Assembly (NCBI GenBank): GCA_026390075.1
Contig: JAPLGP010000033.1
Location: forward strand, 1-64,000
Length of the DNA stretch: 64,000 nucleotides
Reading direction: 5' to 3'
DNA from: Campylobacterales bacterium
GTDB lineage: Bacteria; Campylobacterota; Campylobacteria; Campylobacterales; Sulfurimonadaceae
Position numbers and translations under genes: made by a program. How positions within the stretch are numbered: position 1 is the first letter of the stretch; every line of letters starts with the position of its first letter. Below are positions 9,722-18,900 of the stretch, piece after piece. The notes under the pieces are model-generated. The model was not told where the DNA came from. It saw only the letters and a program-made list of their open reading frames with translations, and did not search any database.

Positions 9722-11089
9722 ATGGGTATTAGTTCATTAGGTACAGGTTCGAGTATTTTAACGCAAAGTGTTTTGGATCAGTTGAGAGCTGCGGATGATA
9801 CGCAGAGAGTTAAACCGATAACGCTGGATATAGCGAATGAAGGCGATAAGCAGAGCAGTTTAAAAGTTTTAGCTGCAAGTATGAAAAACTTCAGTGACAG
9901 TATTAATGAATTAAAAAGTCCGACCCTCTTTAACGCTAGAGCTGCTTCTGTTAGTGGCACATCTGTTGAGGTTACAGCGGCTGAAAATAGTGACATCCAG
10001 GCATTTAGTTTAAATGTAACTAATATAGCTACAAAACAGATTGAACAGTCGGGTTCTTTTGCGGCTAAAACAGATACCATAGCAAACGGTGCTGGTTCTA
10101 TGAAGTTAAATATAGCAGGTGCTGATTACACAATTAATTATGATGCTTCTACAACCTTAGACGGTTTAAAAACTCTTATTAATACTGCAGCAGGTACTAA
10201 AGTGAATGCTACAGTCGCTCAAATAGGGAGTGCAGATTTTCGTTTAATTCTTAGTTCTGTTGATACTGGGTCAACGCAAAATATCACTATGACAGATAAT
10301 AGTGTTGCTCTTAAAGATGCAAGATTAACTACAGGAGTGGCTCCAATTCAAACAGGAGTAGATGCTAATTTTACATTTAATGGGGTTACTGTGACTCGCA
10401 GTAGCAATCAAGTGAATGATTTAGTAACAGGATATGGCATAAAACTAAAAGCACCAGGTGCTTCAGATGTAAGTGTTACGCAAGACCGTACAGCTCTCAC
10501 GACAAAAGTTGATAGTTTTGTTGAAAAATATAACTCAATCATTGCTGAACTGACTAAACAAACTAAATCGAGTACAGACAGTACTGTTAGGGGTATTTTT
10601 TCTGGAGACAGTAGCATAAAAAATATGAAAAGTGTAATTCAAAATATGATAGAGAGTGTGTCAGGTGGAGTAGGAAGGATGGAGGATTTTGGCTTTAGTG
10701 TTGATAGAAGTGGAGTAATGAGCGTTGATAAAACTGTACTAAACACTAAACTAGACGCAAATATAGCAAATGTCAAAGCTTTTTTTTCTGGTGGTGCTTA
10801 TACGAAAGCAGATTCGAGTGTTGTAACTCTCACTGGTGCATTTACAGGTTTTTATGATATAGCTAATGGATATGCTAAATCTGGTGGCGGGATAGCACAG
10901 ATAGATACTGCTCTCTCGGATGGCATAACTGCTCTGAATGATAGAAAAACTGCCGCTACTGCAAGCCTTGATGCCAAGTATGAAATAATGAAAAAACAAT
11001 ATACTGCTTATGACGCAATGATTGCTAAAATTAACAATGCATCGTCTATGTTTAAGCAAATGACTACAACGAGTAGTACAGGGGCGTAA
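9722..11089 (+). CDS. fliD: Flagellar filament cap protein FliD
   Basis: 455 residues from the ATG at 9722, preceded by AAAGGA at about 9708-9714; an in-frame TTG at 9704 lacks such a site. The N terminus 'MGISSLGTGSSILTQSVLDQL' and central 'DASTTLDGLKTLINTA' match FliD N- and C-terminal domains, and the last ~100 residues are a coiled coil ('YEIMKKQYTAYDAMIAKINN'). FliD caps the growing filament and promotes flagellin folding. The gene is low in Cys and rich in Ser/Thr/Ala, as expected for an exported axial protein. It is followed by fliS, and the divergent pse operon glycosylates the filament. Confidence 0.93.
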   Translation: MGISSLGTGSSILTQSVLDQLRAADDTQRVKPITLDIANEGDKQSSLKVLAASMKNFSDSINELKSPTLFNARAASVSGTSVEVTAAENSDIQAFSLNVTNIATKQIEQSGSFAAKTDTIANGAGSMKLNIAGADYTINYDASTTLDGLKTLINTAAGTKVNATVAQIGSADFRLILSSVDTGSTQNITMTDNSVALKDARLTTGVAPIQTGVDANFTFNGVTVTRSSNQVNDLVTGYGIKLKAPGASDVSVTQDRTALTTKVDSFVEKYNSIIAELTKQTKSSTDSTVRGIFSGDSSIKNMKSVIQNMIESVSGGVGRMEDFGFSVDRSGVMSVDKTVLNTKLDANIANVKAFFSGGAYTKADSSVVTLTGAFTGFYDIANGYAKSGGGIAQIDTALSDGITALNDRKTAATASLDAKYEIMKKQYTAYDAMIAKINNASSMFKQMTTTSSTGA

Positions 11090-11184
11090 TTAAACTTTGA
11101 GTCAAAAAAGCTAAAGGAAATAGCGGATGAACCGATATACTTTGCATGAATGAATTTAACGAAAACAACAAAAAAGGATCTGAT

Positions 11185-11559
11185 ATGTATGGTAATGTAG
11201 CTCATAATATTTATGCACAAAATAATCTTGGAATAGAATCTCCGGCGAAATTGATTGAGATGTTATATGAGGGTATTCTTCGTTTTAACGCTCAAGCAAA
11301 AAAAGCTATGAAAGACAGAGATGTTGAAAAAAGAGTCTATTGGACAAATCGTTCTATCGCTATCATCACGGAGCTTATTGCTATTTTAGATATGTCTCAG
11401 GGGGGAGTTGCTAAGTATTTGGATGGTCTTTATAATTATCAAATTCAACTCTTAACAACAGCTGGTTTTAAAAATGATATCTCTAAATTTGATGAAGTAA
11501 GCAATGTATTTAAAGTTCTTCTAGATGCATGGAGAGATACTACAAATGTGGCTCACTAA
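11185..11559 (+). CDS. fliS: Flagellin export chaperone FliS
   Basis: 124 residues from the ATG at 11185 (MYGNVAHNIY), which has AAAAAGGATC just upstream; the frame is open 13 codons further but without a ribosome site. The sequence 'AKLIEMLYEGILRFNAQAKKAM' and 'LAILDM...GGVAKYLDGLYNYQIQLL' are standard FliS helices. FliS binds the C terminus of flagellin in the cytoplasm and prevents premature polymerisation. It follows fliD by 95 bases and overlaps the next gene by 14. Confidence 0.92.
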   Translation: MYGNVAHNIYAQNNLGIESPAKLIEMLYEGILRFNAQAKKAMKDRDVEKRVYWTNRSIAIITELIAILDMSQGGVAKYLDGLYNYQIQLLTTAGFKNDISKFDEVSNVFKVLLDAWRDTTNVAH

Positions 11560-11800
11560 GCTCAAAATAGCCATTATAGAAAAAGATGCAGACTCCTTAG
11601 ATAAGTTGTTGGATAATATTCCTCAGCTTGAAGATGAAAAAGAGATAGAAGAGGCGGTTTATCTTTTAGAAGAAGCTAAAAACTTAGTAACTCATTTAAA
11701 AGATGAAACAGCGCATTCCATGAAACAGATAAAAAAAAACTTAGAATTCTTGCGTTCGACTGATATTCCTACATCTCTTTCATTTGACATGATGTCATAA
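11546..11800 (+). CDS. FliT-like small flagellar protein (putative)
   Basis: 84 residues from the ATG at 11546 inside the end of fliS. It is almost entirely helical and charged ('DNIPQLEDEKEIEEAVYLLEEAKNLVTHLK'). Its place directly after fliD-fliS, as in many fliDST operons, and its size suggest a FliT-type chaperone for FliD. Sequence similarity to classical FliT cannot be asserted by eye. Its stop overlaps the stop of the convergent SDR gene by 6 bases. Confidence 0.6.
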   Translation: MWLTKLKIAIIEKDADSLDKLLDNIPQLEDEKEIEEAVYLLEEAKNLVTHLKDETAHSMKQIKKNLEFLRSTDIPTSLSFDMMS

Positions 11801-12490
11801 CTTCTTTTTAGAAATTCCGAAATTTAAACTTCTTAGGGTGTAGTCGGTTACAACTGCACCTTTTCGCATCCTTAAAATATGTTCAACTGCATCTGCTATG
11901 TCTGAAACTAAAAGTTTTTCTTCCTCTCTATCACTTGGTTCAAACCTGAGCGTATCATAAAAATTGCTCTGCGTCATATCAGGATTTATGTTTGTTATAC
12001 TCAACCCACTTTTTCGAGTCTCTTCAAAAAGTGAATCACTAAAGGCTTTTAAACCCGCTTTTGTAGCACTATAAACCCCCGCAAATTTACTCGCTCGCAA
12101 GGCTTCTATGGAGTTTATGTTTATGAGATAGCCGTTATTTTGCTTTAAATCTCTAAGAAGGGCATTTGTGAGAAGCATCGGTGCTGTAAGATTTAAAAAA
12201 GTCATATCAGAGATAACTCTCGTACTAAGTTCCTCATGCGGTTCAAACCGACCAAATCCAGCACAGTTAACCAGCATGTGGACAGTTGTATTTTGCAGAG
12301 TTCCACATGCCAAGAGTGTTGAGACTTCATCGGACAAATCTGCTTGAAGCGGAGTAAAATTTTCACTAAAAAAATCCTCTTTTTTAACACTTCTACTAAT
12401 ACCGATAACTCCATATCCAAGAGATAAAAGTCTCAGAGATATGGCTTTACCAATGCCACTGCTTGCACCTGTTACAACTGCTGTTTTCAT
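11795..12490 (-). CDS. Short-chain dehydrogenase/reductase (SDR)
   Basis: 231 residues. It has the classical SDR NAD(P) motif 'VTGASSGIGKAI' at the N terminus, 'LVNCAGFG' (NNAG-like), and the catalytic 'VYSATKAGLKAF' with a YxxxK pair. The substrate is not identifiable. The gene is single and divergent from the HAD phosphatase gene, with 34 bases between starts. One GGCATGTGG copy falls inside. Confidence 0.85.
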   Translation of the reverse strand: MKTAVVTGASSGIGKAISLRLLSLGYGVIGISRSVKKEDFFSENFTPLQADLSDEVSTLLACGTLQNTTVHMLVNCAGFGRFEPHEELSTRVISDMTFLNLTAPMLLTNALLRDLKQNNGYLININSIEALRASKFAGVYSATKAGLKAFSDSLFEETRKSGLSITNINPDMTQSNFYDTLRFEPSDREEEKLLVSDIADAVEHILRMRKGAVVTDYTLRSLNFGISKKKL

Positions 12491-12524
12491 TCACATATCC
12501 TTATACTTTCGCTATACTTTCTCT

Positions 12525-13343
12525 ATGAAAAATATATATATCACAGACCTTGACCATACATTTTTGAGAAATGATTTATCTCTAAGCGATTATACTAAAA
12601 CTATTTGGAATGCAAAAGCAGACACCGCTTTACTTAGTGTTGCAACGGCCAGAACTTACAAAAAAACAGTACAGTTTTTACAAGGTATTCATATCAATAT
12701 CCCGATGATACTTCTTGATGGTGCGTTGATTGCAACAATCGATAAAAAAATAATTGACACCAAATTTATCACTAAAGAAGTTGCAGACACTATCATAGAT
12801 GAGGGTGGAAAATTTGGAATTTATCCTTTTGTTTTAGCTTTAGCGGATCAAAATCTGAGTGAAGCTTTTTTGTACTCAAATATTTTAAACACACACCAGA
12901 AGAGTGTTTTAACACGCTATTCAAAAGATGATAATTTAAAAGAGTGTAAAAATCTCCGAGCAATGGATGATAATTTTAAAATAGTTTATATGGGCGAAGA
13001 GAAGTTATTAAGATCTCTTGAAATCCATCTAAAACAAATATTTGGCGAGAGTTTAAAATTTATTTTAGCACCTGAAGCCTATGTTGGATGCTACTTTTTA
13101 ACAGTTTTGCATAAAAATGCAGACAAATCTCATGGTATTTTGAGCGTGAGCGAATATAGCGGTTTTGAGCTTTCAAAGCTCACTGTTTTTGGCGACAACT
13201 TCAATGATTTAGGAATGTTTGAGTTGGCAAAAACAGCAGTCGCCGTAGCAAATGCACAAGAAGAGGTAAAAAAATATGCCGATATCGTTCTGCCTCACAC
13301 AAACGATGAAGATGCAGTAGCAAAATATTTACAAGGGATTTAA
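12525..13343 (+). CDS. HAD superfamily hydrolase, Cof-type (IIB)
   Basis: 272 residues from the ATG at 12525; the open frame extends upstream across the SDR start but that part is a shadow. Motif I is 'DLDHTFLRND', where the usual DxD second Asp is replaced by His-Thr in 'DLDHT' (first two Asp retained). Motif IV is 'VFGDNFNDLGMF'. The large C2B cap places it among Cof/SPP-like sugar phosphatases. It abuts the sugar transporter gene by one base, suggesting a sugar-phosphate role. It does not look like the MupP (MurNAc-6-P phosphatase) class of HAD proteins. Confidence 0.8.
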   Translation: MKNIYITDLDHTFLRNDLSLSDYTKTIWNAKADTALLSVATARTYKKTVQFLQGIHINIPMILLDGALIATIDKKIIDTKFITKEVADTIIDEGGKFGIYPFVLALADQNLSEAFLYSNILNTHQKSVLTRYSKDDNLKECKNLRAMDDNFKIVYMGEEKLLRSLEIHLKQIFGESLKFILAPEAYVGCYFLTVLHKNADKSHGILSVSEYSGFELSKLTVFGDNFNDLGMFELAKTAVAVANAQEEVKKYADIVLPHTNDEDAVAKYLQGI

Positions 13344-13344
13344 T

Positions 13345-14616
13345 TTGAAAAAGCATACAACAATTCTGCCGATGATAATTATCGGGACACTTTTTTTTAT
13401 CTTTGGTTTTGTCACTTGGCTTAACGGTTCGCTCATCCCTTTTTTAAAAGTTATCTGTGATTTGAGTGAATTCCAATCCCTTTTCGTTACCTTTGCTTTT
13501 TACATCGCCTACACATTTATGGCTTTTCCTATGTCTTTTATCCTTGAAAAAACAGGCTACAAAAACGCCATGGCGATTGGTCTTGGCATCATGGTAATTG
13601 GAAGTCTCATCTTTATTCCTGCGGCTTTGGGAGCAAACTTTGCACTCTTTTTACTCGCACTTTTTACACTTGGCACGGGGCTTACAATCCTTCAAACTGC
13701 CTCAAATCCCTATGTAGTTCTCATCGGTCCGATTGAGAGTGCTGCGATGCGCATAAGCATCATGGGGCTTATAAATAAAGGTGCTGGAGTATTTGTTCCT
13801 CTCATTTTTACAGCTTTTATTCTCTCCGATATTCCAAATTTACTTTATGCCGACCTTTCATACGAACAGATTGATGCTCTGGCACAAAGATTGGTACTTC
13901 CTTATATAATTATGGCGATTGTTTTAAGTGGGCTTATAGTTTTAGTAAAATTTTCATCTCTTCCTGAAATTGATGTTTCACACCATGACGACCATGACGA
14001 CAAAGAGAGTATATTTCATTTCCCTCGCGTTGTTCTTGGAGCTGTTGCACTCTTTTTTTATGTCGGCATAGAAGTTATTGCGGGAGATACAATAGGGCTT
14101 TACGGACAAAGTTTAGGAATGGAGAACGCAACAGCTCTTACCTCCTATACTATGGTTTTTATGGTTTTTGGCTACATCATAGGCGTTTTGTTTATCCCTA
14201 AATTTCTCTCTCAAAAAGTAGCTTTGATGGGTTCTTCCATACTAGGAATTTTATTTTTACTAGGCGTTGCATTTAGCTCGAACGAGAGTAGTAGTGTTTC
14301 CTCTGTATTATGGGGCTGGAGCAGTATTGGCACACTTCCAAATTCAGTTACTTTTATAGCCCTGCTTGGTTTTGCAAATGCACTTGTTTGGCCAAGTATC
14401 TGGCCTTTGGCACTTGAAGGACTAGGAAAATACACAGCACAAGGAAGTGCCTTACTTATCACGGCGATTGCAGGAGGAGCGCTTCTTCCACTCCTTTTTG
14501 GACGCATTTCACAGTTAAGTGGAGATATGCAATTTTCTTATTTAATCGGTGTTGTTTGTTATATTTTCATACTTTTATATGCTCTGAAATGGCATAAAAT
14601 CAACTCTTGGAAATAA
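13345..14616 (+). CDS. MFS sugar transporter, FHS (GluP/FucP) family
   Basis: 423 residues, about 12 predicted membrane segments, starting at a TTG one base after the HAD gene. The pattern 'LFFIFGFVTWLNGSLIPFLK' at the N terminus and 'LTILQTASNPYVVLIGP' are hallmarks of the fucose/galactose/glucose:H+ symporter family, such as Brucella and Helicobacter GluP. It likely imports a hexose, and the downstream mutarotase-like gene fits this. Such transport is of interest in a presumed autotroph. Confidence 0.85.
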   Translation: MKKHTTILPMIIIGTLFFIFGFVTWLNGSLIPFLKVICDLSEFQSLFVTFAFYIAYTFMAFPMSFILEKTGYKNAMAIGLGIMVIGSLIFIPAALGANFALFLLALFTLGTGLTILQTASNPYVVLIGPIESAAMRISIMGLINKGAGVFVPLIFTAFILSDIPNLLYADLSYEQIDALAQRLVLPYIIMAIVLSGLIVLVKFSSLPEIDVSHHDDHDDKESIFHFPRVVLGAVALFFYVGIEVIAGDTIGLYGQSLGMENATALTSYTMVFMVFGYIIGVLFIPKFLSQKVALMGSSILGILFLLGVAFSSNESSSVSSVLWGWSSIGTLPNSVTFIALLGFANALVWPSIWPLALEGLGKYTAQGSALLITAIAGGALLPLLFGRISQLSGDMQFSYLIGVVCYIFILLYALKWHKINSWK

Positions 14617-14617
14617 A

Positions 14618-15451
14618 ATGATAGAGTTCAAAGAGCTAGAAAATGGCTTTGAATATATAGAAGTCAAAAACGGTGCGGCATGTGGAAAGATTGCACTTCA
14701 AGGAGGACATCTTTTTCATTTTGCGAGAAATGGTGAAGAGCCGATTTTGTGGCTGAGTGATACAAGCGATTTTAAAATCGGCACGGCAATAAGAGGTGGA
14801 GTTCCCATCTGTTGGCCCTCTTTTGGGATGAACAATCCAGATTTACCGCAACATGGTTTTGCAAGAGTTGGCATGTGGAAACTAGAAAATTCAAAAGAGA
14901 TAGACGCAAACACCACACAAATCACTCTTGTTTTAAATGACACACAAGAGAGCCTTGGCATGTGGAATTATAAATTTGAATTAGAACTAAAAATTACGAT
15001 TTCCGACAAACTCACAATGGAACTCACAACAACAAACCTTGATGAGAAGCCTTTTAAACTCACTCAAGCACTTCACACCTATTTTCAAATATCAGATATC
15101 TCAAATATAACCATCAAAGGTCTCTCTGGCAAACCTTATCTTGATGCTTTAACAAACAAAGTATGCCAACAAAATGGCGATATTACATTTGAGCAAGAGG
15201 TAGATTGTGTCTATCAAGAAGTGGATAACAAAATTTTATTAGTAGATAAAAACCGTACAATTACCATACAAAATAAAGGTTCATCTTCGGTTGTCGTATG
15301 GAATCCATGGATACAAAAGTGCAAAAGAATGAGCGCAATAGAAAATGATGCGTATAAAGAGTTTGTCTGCATCGAATCTGCAAATGCCTATGATGATTTT
15401 AAAATTCTACTTCCACATGCCAAACATACACTCAAAGCGGTTATTTACTAA
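14618..15451 (+). CDS. D-hexose-6-phosphate mutarotase (YeaD-like aldose epimerase)
   Basis: 277 residues of a galactose-mutarotase-like beta-sandwich: 'GGHLFHFAR', 'AIRGGVPICWPSFG', 'LPQHGFAR' (His of the active site) and 'VVWNPWIQKCKRM'. The family interconverts alpha and beta anomers of hexose 6-phosphates. It starts one base after the transporter stop. The gene is the richest here in the GGCATGTGG motif: four copies at 14677, 14870, 14957 and 15413. Its 3' end overlaps the convergent transglycosylase gene by 11 bases. Confidence 0.85.
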   Translation: MIEFKELENGFEYIEVKNGAACGKIALQGGHLFHFARNGEEPILWLSDTSDFKIGTAIRGGVPICWPSFGMNNPDLPQHGFARVGMWKLENSKEIDANTTQITLVLNDTQESLGMWNYKFELELKITISDKLTMELTTTNLDEKPFKLTQALHTYFQISDISNITIKGLSGKPYLDALTNKVCQQNGDITFEQEVDCVYQEVDNKILLVDKNRTITIQNKGSSSVVVWNPWIQKCKRMSAIENDAYKEFVCIESANAYDDFKILLPHAKHTLKAVIY

Positions 15452-16409
15452 TTTCCTTGTGTGCATTTTGTGCTAATGTTAAAATCATAAGCGCATAATC
15501 CGATGAATTGTTATAACCCATAAGTTTTTTCACATACTCTTTTAAATAACCAACTTCAGCCGTTTCACATCTAAAACAGGTATAGCTTTGATTACTTTTT
15601 TCACTCTTTTCATACACAAAAGAGCTATTTTTATGCGTAGAACTAAATTGTTTCCACTCTTTTTCAATCTCTGCTATATTTGGCATTTTATCCCAATCTA
15701 TAAGCTTGGTAAACGAAGCTCTTTTGTTTAAAAAATTACTGGTTGAGACGATAGCATCTTCCATTTTATTCAAATCACCCACTTTTGCTTGATACCCATC
15801 GATATAACAAAAATTTTCTGGTAAAAACTGTGGTATTCCTACATTCCCAGCTTGCGAGCAAGGATAATTACACTCTCCCGCAGGAATTCCTTTTTTATAA
15901 CAATAGCGCATGAGATTTATCATTCTTTCTTTGCCAGCATCTGAAATCGATTTCTTTTTCGCACTCTTTTTTGTTCCTGTATTATTAAAAACGGCTAAAA
16001 GATTCGTTGCAGGTTTGAATTTTCCAAGCTTAGACTCATGCATCAAAATAACTGCAACAACTTCACGATTTACACCATATTTTTTTTCAGCATGGTCATA
16101 CACTTCTTGGTACTCATCCAAATGACGACCTAGTTCACTTCTGTGTTTGGATACTTTACTTTTAATTTTTTTTGCATTTTTCACTTCAACTTTTTTATTT
16201 TTTTTAGGTGTATAAACAATGCTTGTTTCCTCTGCTTTTTTTGTTTTAAAATTTTTGAGGAAAAATTCGTTTGCAAATGCAGAGGAAACACCATTTTTGA
16301 GGGCTTTTTGACATATTTCTTTATAAGTTTTATTTTCAATATCACAATTCTTAGAAGCTGCAAAAATTTGTGTTGTTACCAATAGTAGCAATACAACAAC
16401 TTTTATCAT
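15441..16409 (-). CDS. Lytic murein transglycosylase, MltB-like
   Basis: 322 residues with a signal peptide ('KVVVLLLLVTTQIFAAS', cleavage about residue 18). It has a Lys-rich low-complexity linker (about 60-85) and an SLT/MltB-type catalytic region with 'VILMHESKLGKF' (catalytic Glu in HESK) and 'QAGNVGIPQFLPENF'. It cleaves glycan strands to 1,6-anhydroMurNAc products in the periplasm. The adjacent upstream amgK-murU genes recycle MurNAc, so the three may form a cell-wall turnover unit. They run in the same direction with 5 bases between this gene and murU. Confidence 0.8.
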   Translation of the reverse strand: MIKVVVLLLLVTTQIFAASKNCDIENKTYKEICQKALKNGVSSAFANEFFLKNFKTKKAEETSIVYTPKKNKKVEVKNAKKIKSKVSKHRSELGRHLDEYQEVYDHAEKKYGVNREVVAVILMHESKLGKFKPATNLLAVFNNTGTKKSAKKKSISDAGKERMINLMRYCYKKGIPAGECNYPCSQAGNVGIPQFLPENFCYIDGYQAKVGDLNKMEDAIVSTSNFLNKRASFTKLIDWDKMPNIAEIEKEWKQFSSTHKNSSFVYEKSEKSNQSYTCFRCETAEVGYLKEYVKKLMGYNNSSDYALMILTLAQNAHKEISK

Positions 16410-16414
16410 ATCTT

Positions 16415-17068
16415 TTACCTATTTATGAATTCGAGTCTTTCAACAGTGCCAATATCATGCCAAATTCCATGATATAAAGCACCGCTCACTTCTGATTTTT
16501 CAATAGTCTTGCGTAGAAGCGGAGCTAATGCAGACTTGCCGTACTCCATTTTATCAAAAATTTTTGGATTATAGTAACCGATTCCTGAAAAGGTATATTT
16601 TTTCTCTACTTCATTAACTACCAAAGAGCCATCCAAACCAAAATCTCCTTGTGGATTATGTTCAGGATTTGGCACTAAAATAAGATGGGCTAGTTTTTCA
16701 CCCAAATCAAAATTTGCATCAAAATCGTAGTCACAAAAAACATCGCCATTGACAACTAAAAAAGGCTCATCCCCTAAAAGAGGAAGTGCTTTGATAATCC
16801 CACCTGCACTCTCTAACCCACCCTCTTGTTGTTCGTCTGAGTATTTTATTTCCACAAGCCAAGTTGAACCATCACCAAGAAATTCAGAAATTTTATACCC
16901 CAAATGTGCGATATTTATGATTATTTCTTTAAATCCACATGCCGCTAATTTTTCCACATGCCAAACAATGAGAGGTTTGCCACGCACTTCCAACAGAGGT
17001 TTTGGAAGTGTGTCGGTCAAAGGACGCATTCGCTCCCCACGACCAGCTGCTAGAATCATCGCTTTCAT
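16415..17068 (-). CDS. murU: N-acetylmuramate-1-phosphate uridylyltransferase MurU (putative)
   Basis: 217 residues. The nucleotidyltransferase signature 'MILAAGRGERMRPLTDTLPKPLLEVRGKP' runs from residue 4, with 'VVNGDVFCDYD' following. Alone this would be called a sugar-1-phosphate nucleotidyltransferase. The 4-base overlap with an AmgK-type kinase gene identifies it as the MurU partner known from Pseudomonas, making UDP-MurNAc from MurNAc-1-P. Two GGCATGTGG motifs 19 bases apart lie at 16935 and 16954. Confidence 0.8.
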   Translation of the reverse strand: MKAMILAAGRGERMRPLTDTLPKPLLEVRGKPLIVWHVEKLAACGFKEIIINIAHLGYKISEFLGDGSTWLVEIKYSDEQQEGGLESAGGIIKALPLLGDEPFLVVNGDVFCDYDFDANFDLGEKLAHLILVPNPEHNPQGDFGLDGSLVVNEVEKKYTFSGIGYYNPKIFDKMEYGKSALAPLLRKTIEKSEVSGALYHGIWHDIGTVERLEFINR

Positions 17069-18045
17069 AACAAATTTCCGTCATTTTCACTCTCGACACG
17101 GGAATCTAGCTCACACTTTTCTAACATCTTCGCCAACTCTTTTGTCTCATCGTAGCGACTTGCCGTGTCAAGAACATACTTTAAAGTAAGCGGAATATCT
17201 TTTAAATAGCCATCCTTGCCATCACGCAAAAAAAGCCGAGAGAATATTCCAAGCACTTTTATATGTCTTTGCAAACCCATAAAATCAAACCATTTTATGA
17301 AAGTTTTATCATCCGTTTGTAACCCTTTTTTATCACGAAACTCTAAGACCAATTTAAGGGTTTTCTCTCTTGGAAATTCGATATAACAATCCTTTAAAAG
17401 CGAAACCAAATCATAAGTAATTGCTCCATTCATAGCATCCTGATAATCAATCACACCAATCTTATTTTGAGGTGTGAGCATAATGTTGCGTGAGTGAAAA
17501 TCACGATGTACAAAAACGCCTTGAGGCTGTTCAAGCACGACATCTGAAATAGCGTCAAGCAAAGTTTTAATAAGCTCTTTTTGAGTTTGTGTGAGCGTGA
17601 GAGAGAGCAACTTCTCCAAGTACCAATCCTGCATCAAATCCATTTCCACATGCAGAAATTTTTTGTCATAAAGCGGCAATCCTGAGACTTCCGCTTTTTG
17701 CATTGAGACAATCGTATCGATAGCATCGCTATAAAGTGTTTTATAATTTTCGTCATTTAAAACATTCAAATAGTGAACATTCCCAAAATCTTTGAGTATC
17801 AAAAACCCCTCTTCAAGGTTTCGCTCCAAGATAGATGGTGCATTGACCCCAGCATCCAAAAGCCTCTGCGTCACATCCAAAAATGGAACTAAAGAGTGTT
17901 TCTCAAGCGAAGAATCCATCAACAAAACACTCTGATTTTCAAATGAAAGTCTATAATACTTTCTAAAACTAGCATCCGCCGAAGCCACCGCCACACTATG
18001 ATTTTTATACTCTGTTGTTTGTAACCATTTGCTAAATTTGTACAT
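17065..18045 (-). CDS. amgK: Anomeric MurNAc/GlcNAc kinase AmgK (aminoglycoside phosphotransferase family)
   Basis: 326 residues. The N terminus 'ASADASFRKYYRL' and the kinase loop 'GVFVHRDFHSRNIMLTPQNKIGVIDYQDAM' (HxDxxxxN and DxxD) fit the aminoglycoside phosphotransferase-like AmgK family. AmgK phosphorylates MurNAc at C1 for MurU, bypassing de novo UDP-MurNAc synthesis and fosfomycin's target. It is coupled to murU by a 4-base overlap. The related recycling genes anmK and nagZ are 13-17 kb away. Confidence 0.8.
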   Translation of the reverse strand: MYKFSKWLQTTEYKNHSVAVASADASFRKYYRLSFENQSVLLMDSSLEKHSLVPFLDVTQRLLDAGVNAPSILERNLEEGFLILKDFGNVHYLNVLNDENYKTLYSDAIDTIVSMQKAEVSGLPLYDKKFLHVEMDLMQDWYLEKLLSLTLTQTQKELIKTLLDAISDVVLEQPQGVFVHRDFHSRNIMLTPQNKIGVIDYQDAMNGAITYDLVSLLKDCYIEFPREKTLKLVLEFRDKKGLQTDDKTFIKWFDFMGLQRHIKVLGIFSRLFLRDGKDGYLKDIPLTLKYVLDTASRYDETKELAKMLEKCELDSRVESENDGNLL

Positions 18046-18111
18046 ATATTTTTCCGCCTAAAATGAAATGTTTATTTGTTCTACCTAACTTTGAATATTT
18101 TACCTTTCGCT

Positions 18112-18893
18112 TCAATTTGTTTTTTTCATAAAAGTTTGATGCAACTTGTTAAATTCTTTGAGAAAATGAATCCTATTAAAAATAAGATGTGATTTTATTA
18201 GTAATATATAGGTTGAAAAAGCGAATATAAACTCTTTATAGTTGTTTGAATTAAAATTCAATGTTTCTTCTTGACCTTCTGAAGATAATTTAAATTCAAT
18301 TGACGGTAGTTCAAAGTTATATTTAACAGAAAAGCATAATTTATAATCTTTTATTAAAAGTTTTTCTTCGTCTGAACTAAAGTCTATTTCATGATAAATA
18401 GAAAAGCTAAGAAGGAACCATTCTATTGAGCTTATTAAAGCAAAAGTTAAATCATAAAATGTTGCTATCTTATTTTCATCTGGTACATAATATTCATGTT
18501 CAATTTTATTTCTAATAGTATTTAATTTTTCAAATGACCTAGAACTAATCAATCCAAGCTCATTCACGAAGTCTAATTTTTTAGGAACATTACTAGAATA
18601 TTTTTTTTATCATTTAGACTTAAAACATGCAATAAAGTATCTAACTCACATTCGAGTGCTCTTTTTAAGTTGCTAACAGTATTAATTTTACTAACTTGAC
18701 TAACATGAGAACTATCTTTACCTGCAAATTCTAGATAATCTTGAGGGGTTAGGTCATAATTAGGAAAATTCATATCTGAAGTACCACCCGTCCCTCCCAT
18801 TTCTAAATTTTCAAAATTATGATTTAAGTATTGTGTAAGTTTTTCAATTTTATTTTCCACTTTTTTCTTCCAAACTATATTTTTTATAAACAT
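18112..18893 (-). pseudogene. HEPN-domain gene split by a frameshift at an A8 tract
   Basis: Two reading frames fit one protein. The first (18893 to about 18600) begins at the ATG 'MFIKNIVWKKK' and reads 'LLHVLSLNDKK'. The second (about 18600 to 18112) reads 'KKLDFVNELGLISSRSFEKLNTIRNKIEHEY'. They join if one A is added to the run of eight A on the coding strand (eight T at 18601-18608). The second part holds the HEPN nuclease motif R-N-x-x-x-H (RNKIEH). It starts 8 bases inside the end of dinD. The break may be a real mutation, a phase-variable tract, ribosomal slippage or a sequencing error. Function unknown; HEPN proteins are often RNases in toxin or defence systems. Confidence 0.65.
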
Positions 18894-18900
18894 TATACAC

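Noticed and set aside
12525..13343. HAD gene as MupP (MurNAc-6-P phosphatase)
   Set aside because: The cap type and motif IV are of the Cof/IIB class and the gene is linked to a hexose transporter.
16749..17189. 146-codon plus-strand frame across murU/amgK
   Set aside because: Both minus-strand genes have clear domains and overlap in the usual 4-base way; the plus frame is Ser/Pro-rich without any motif.
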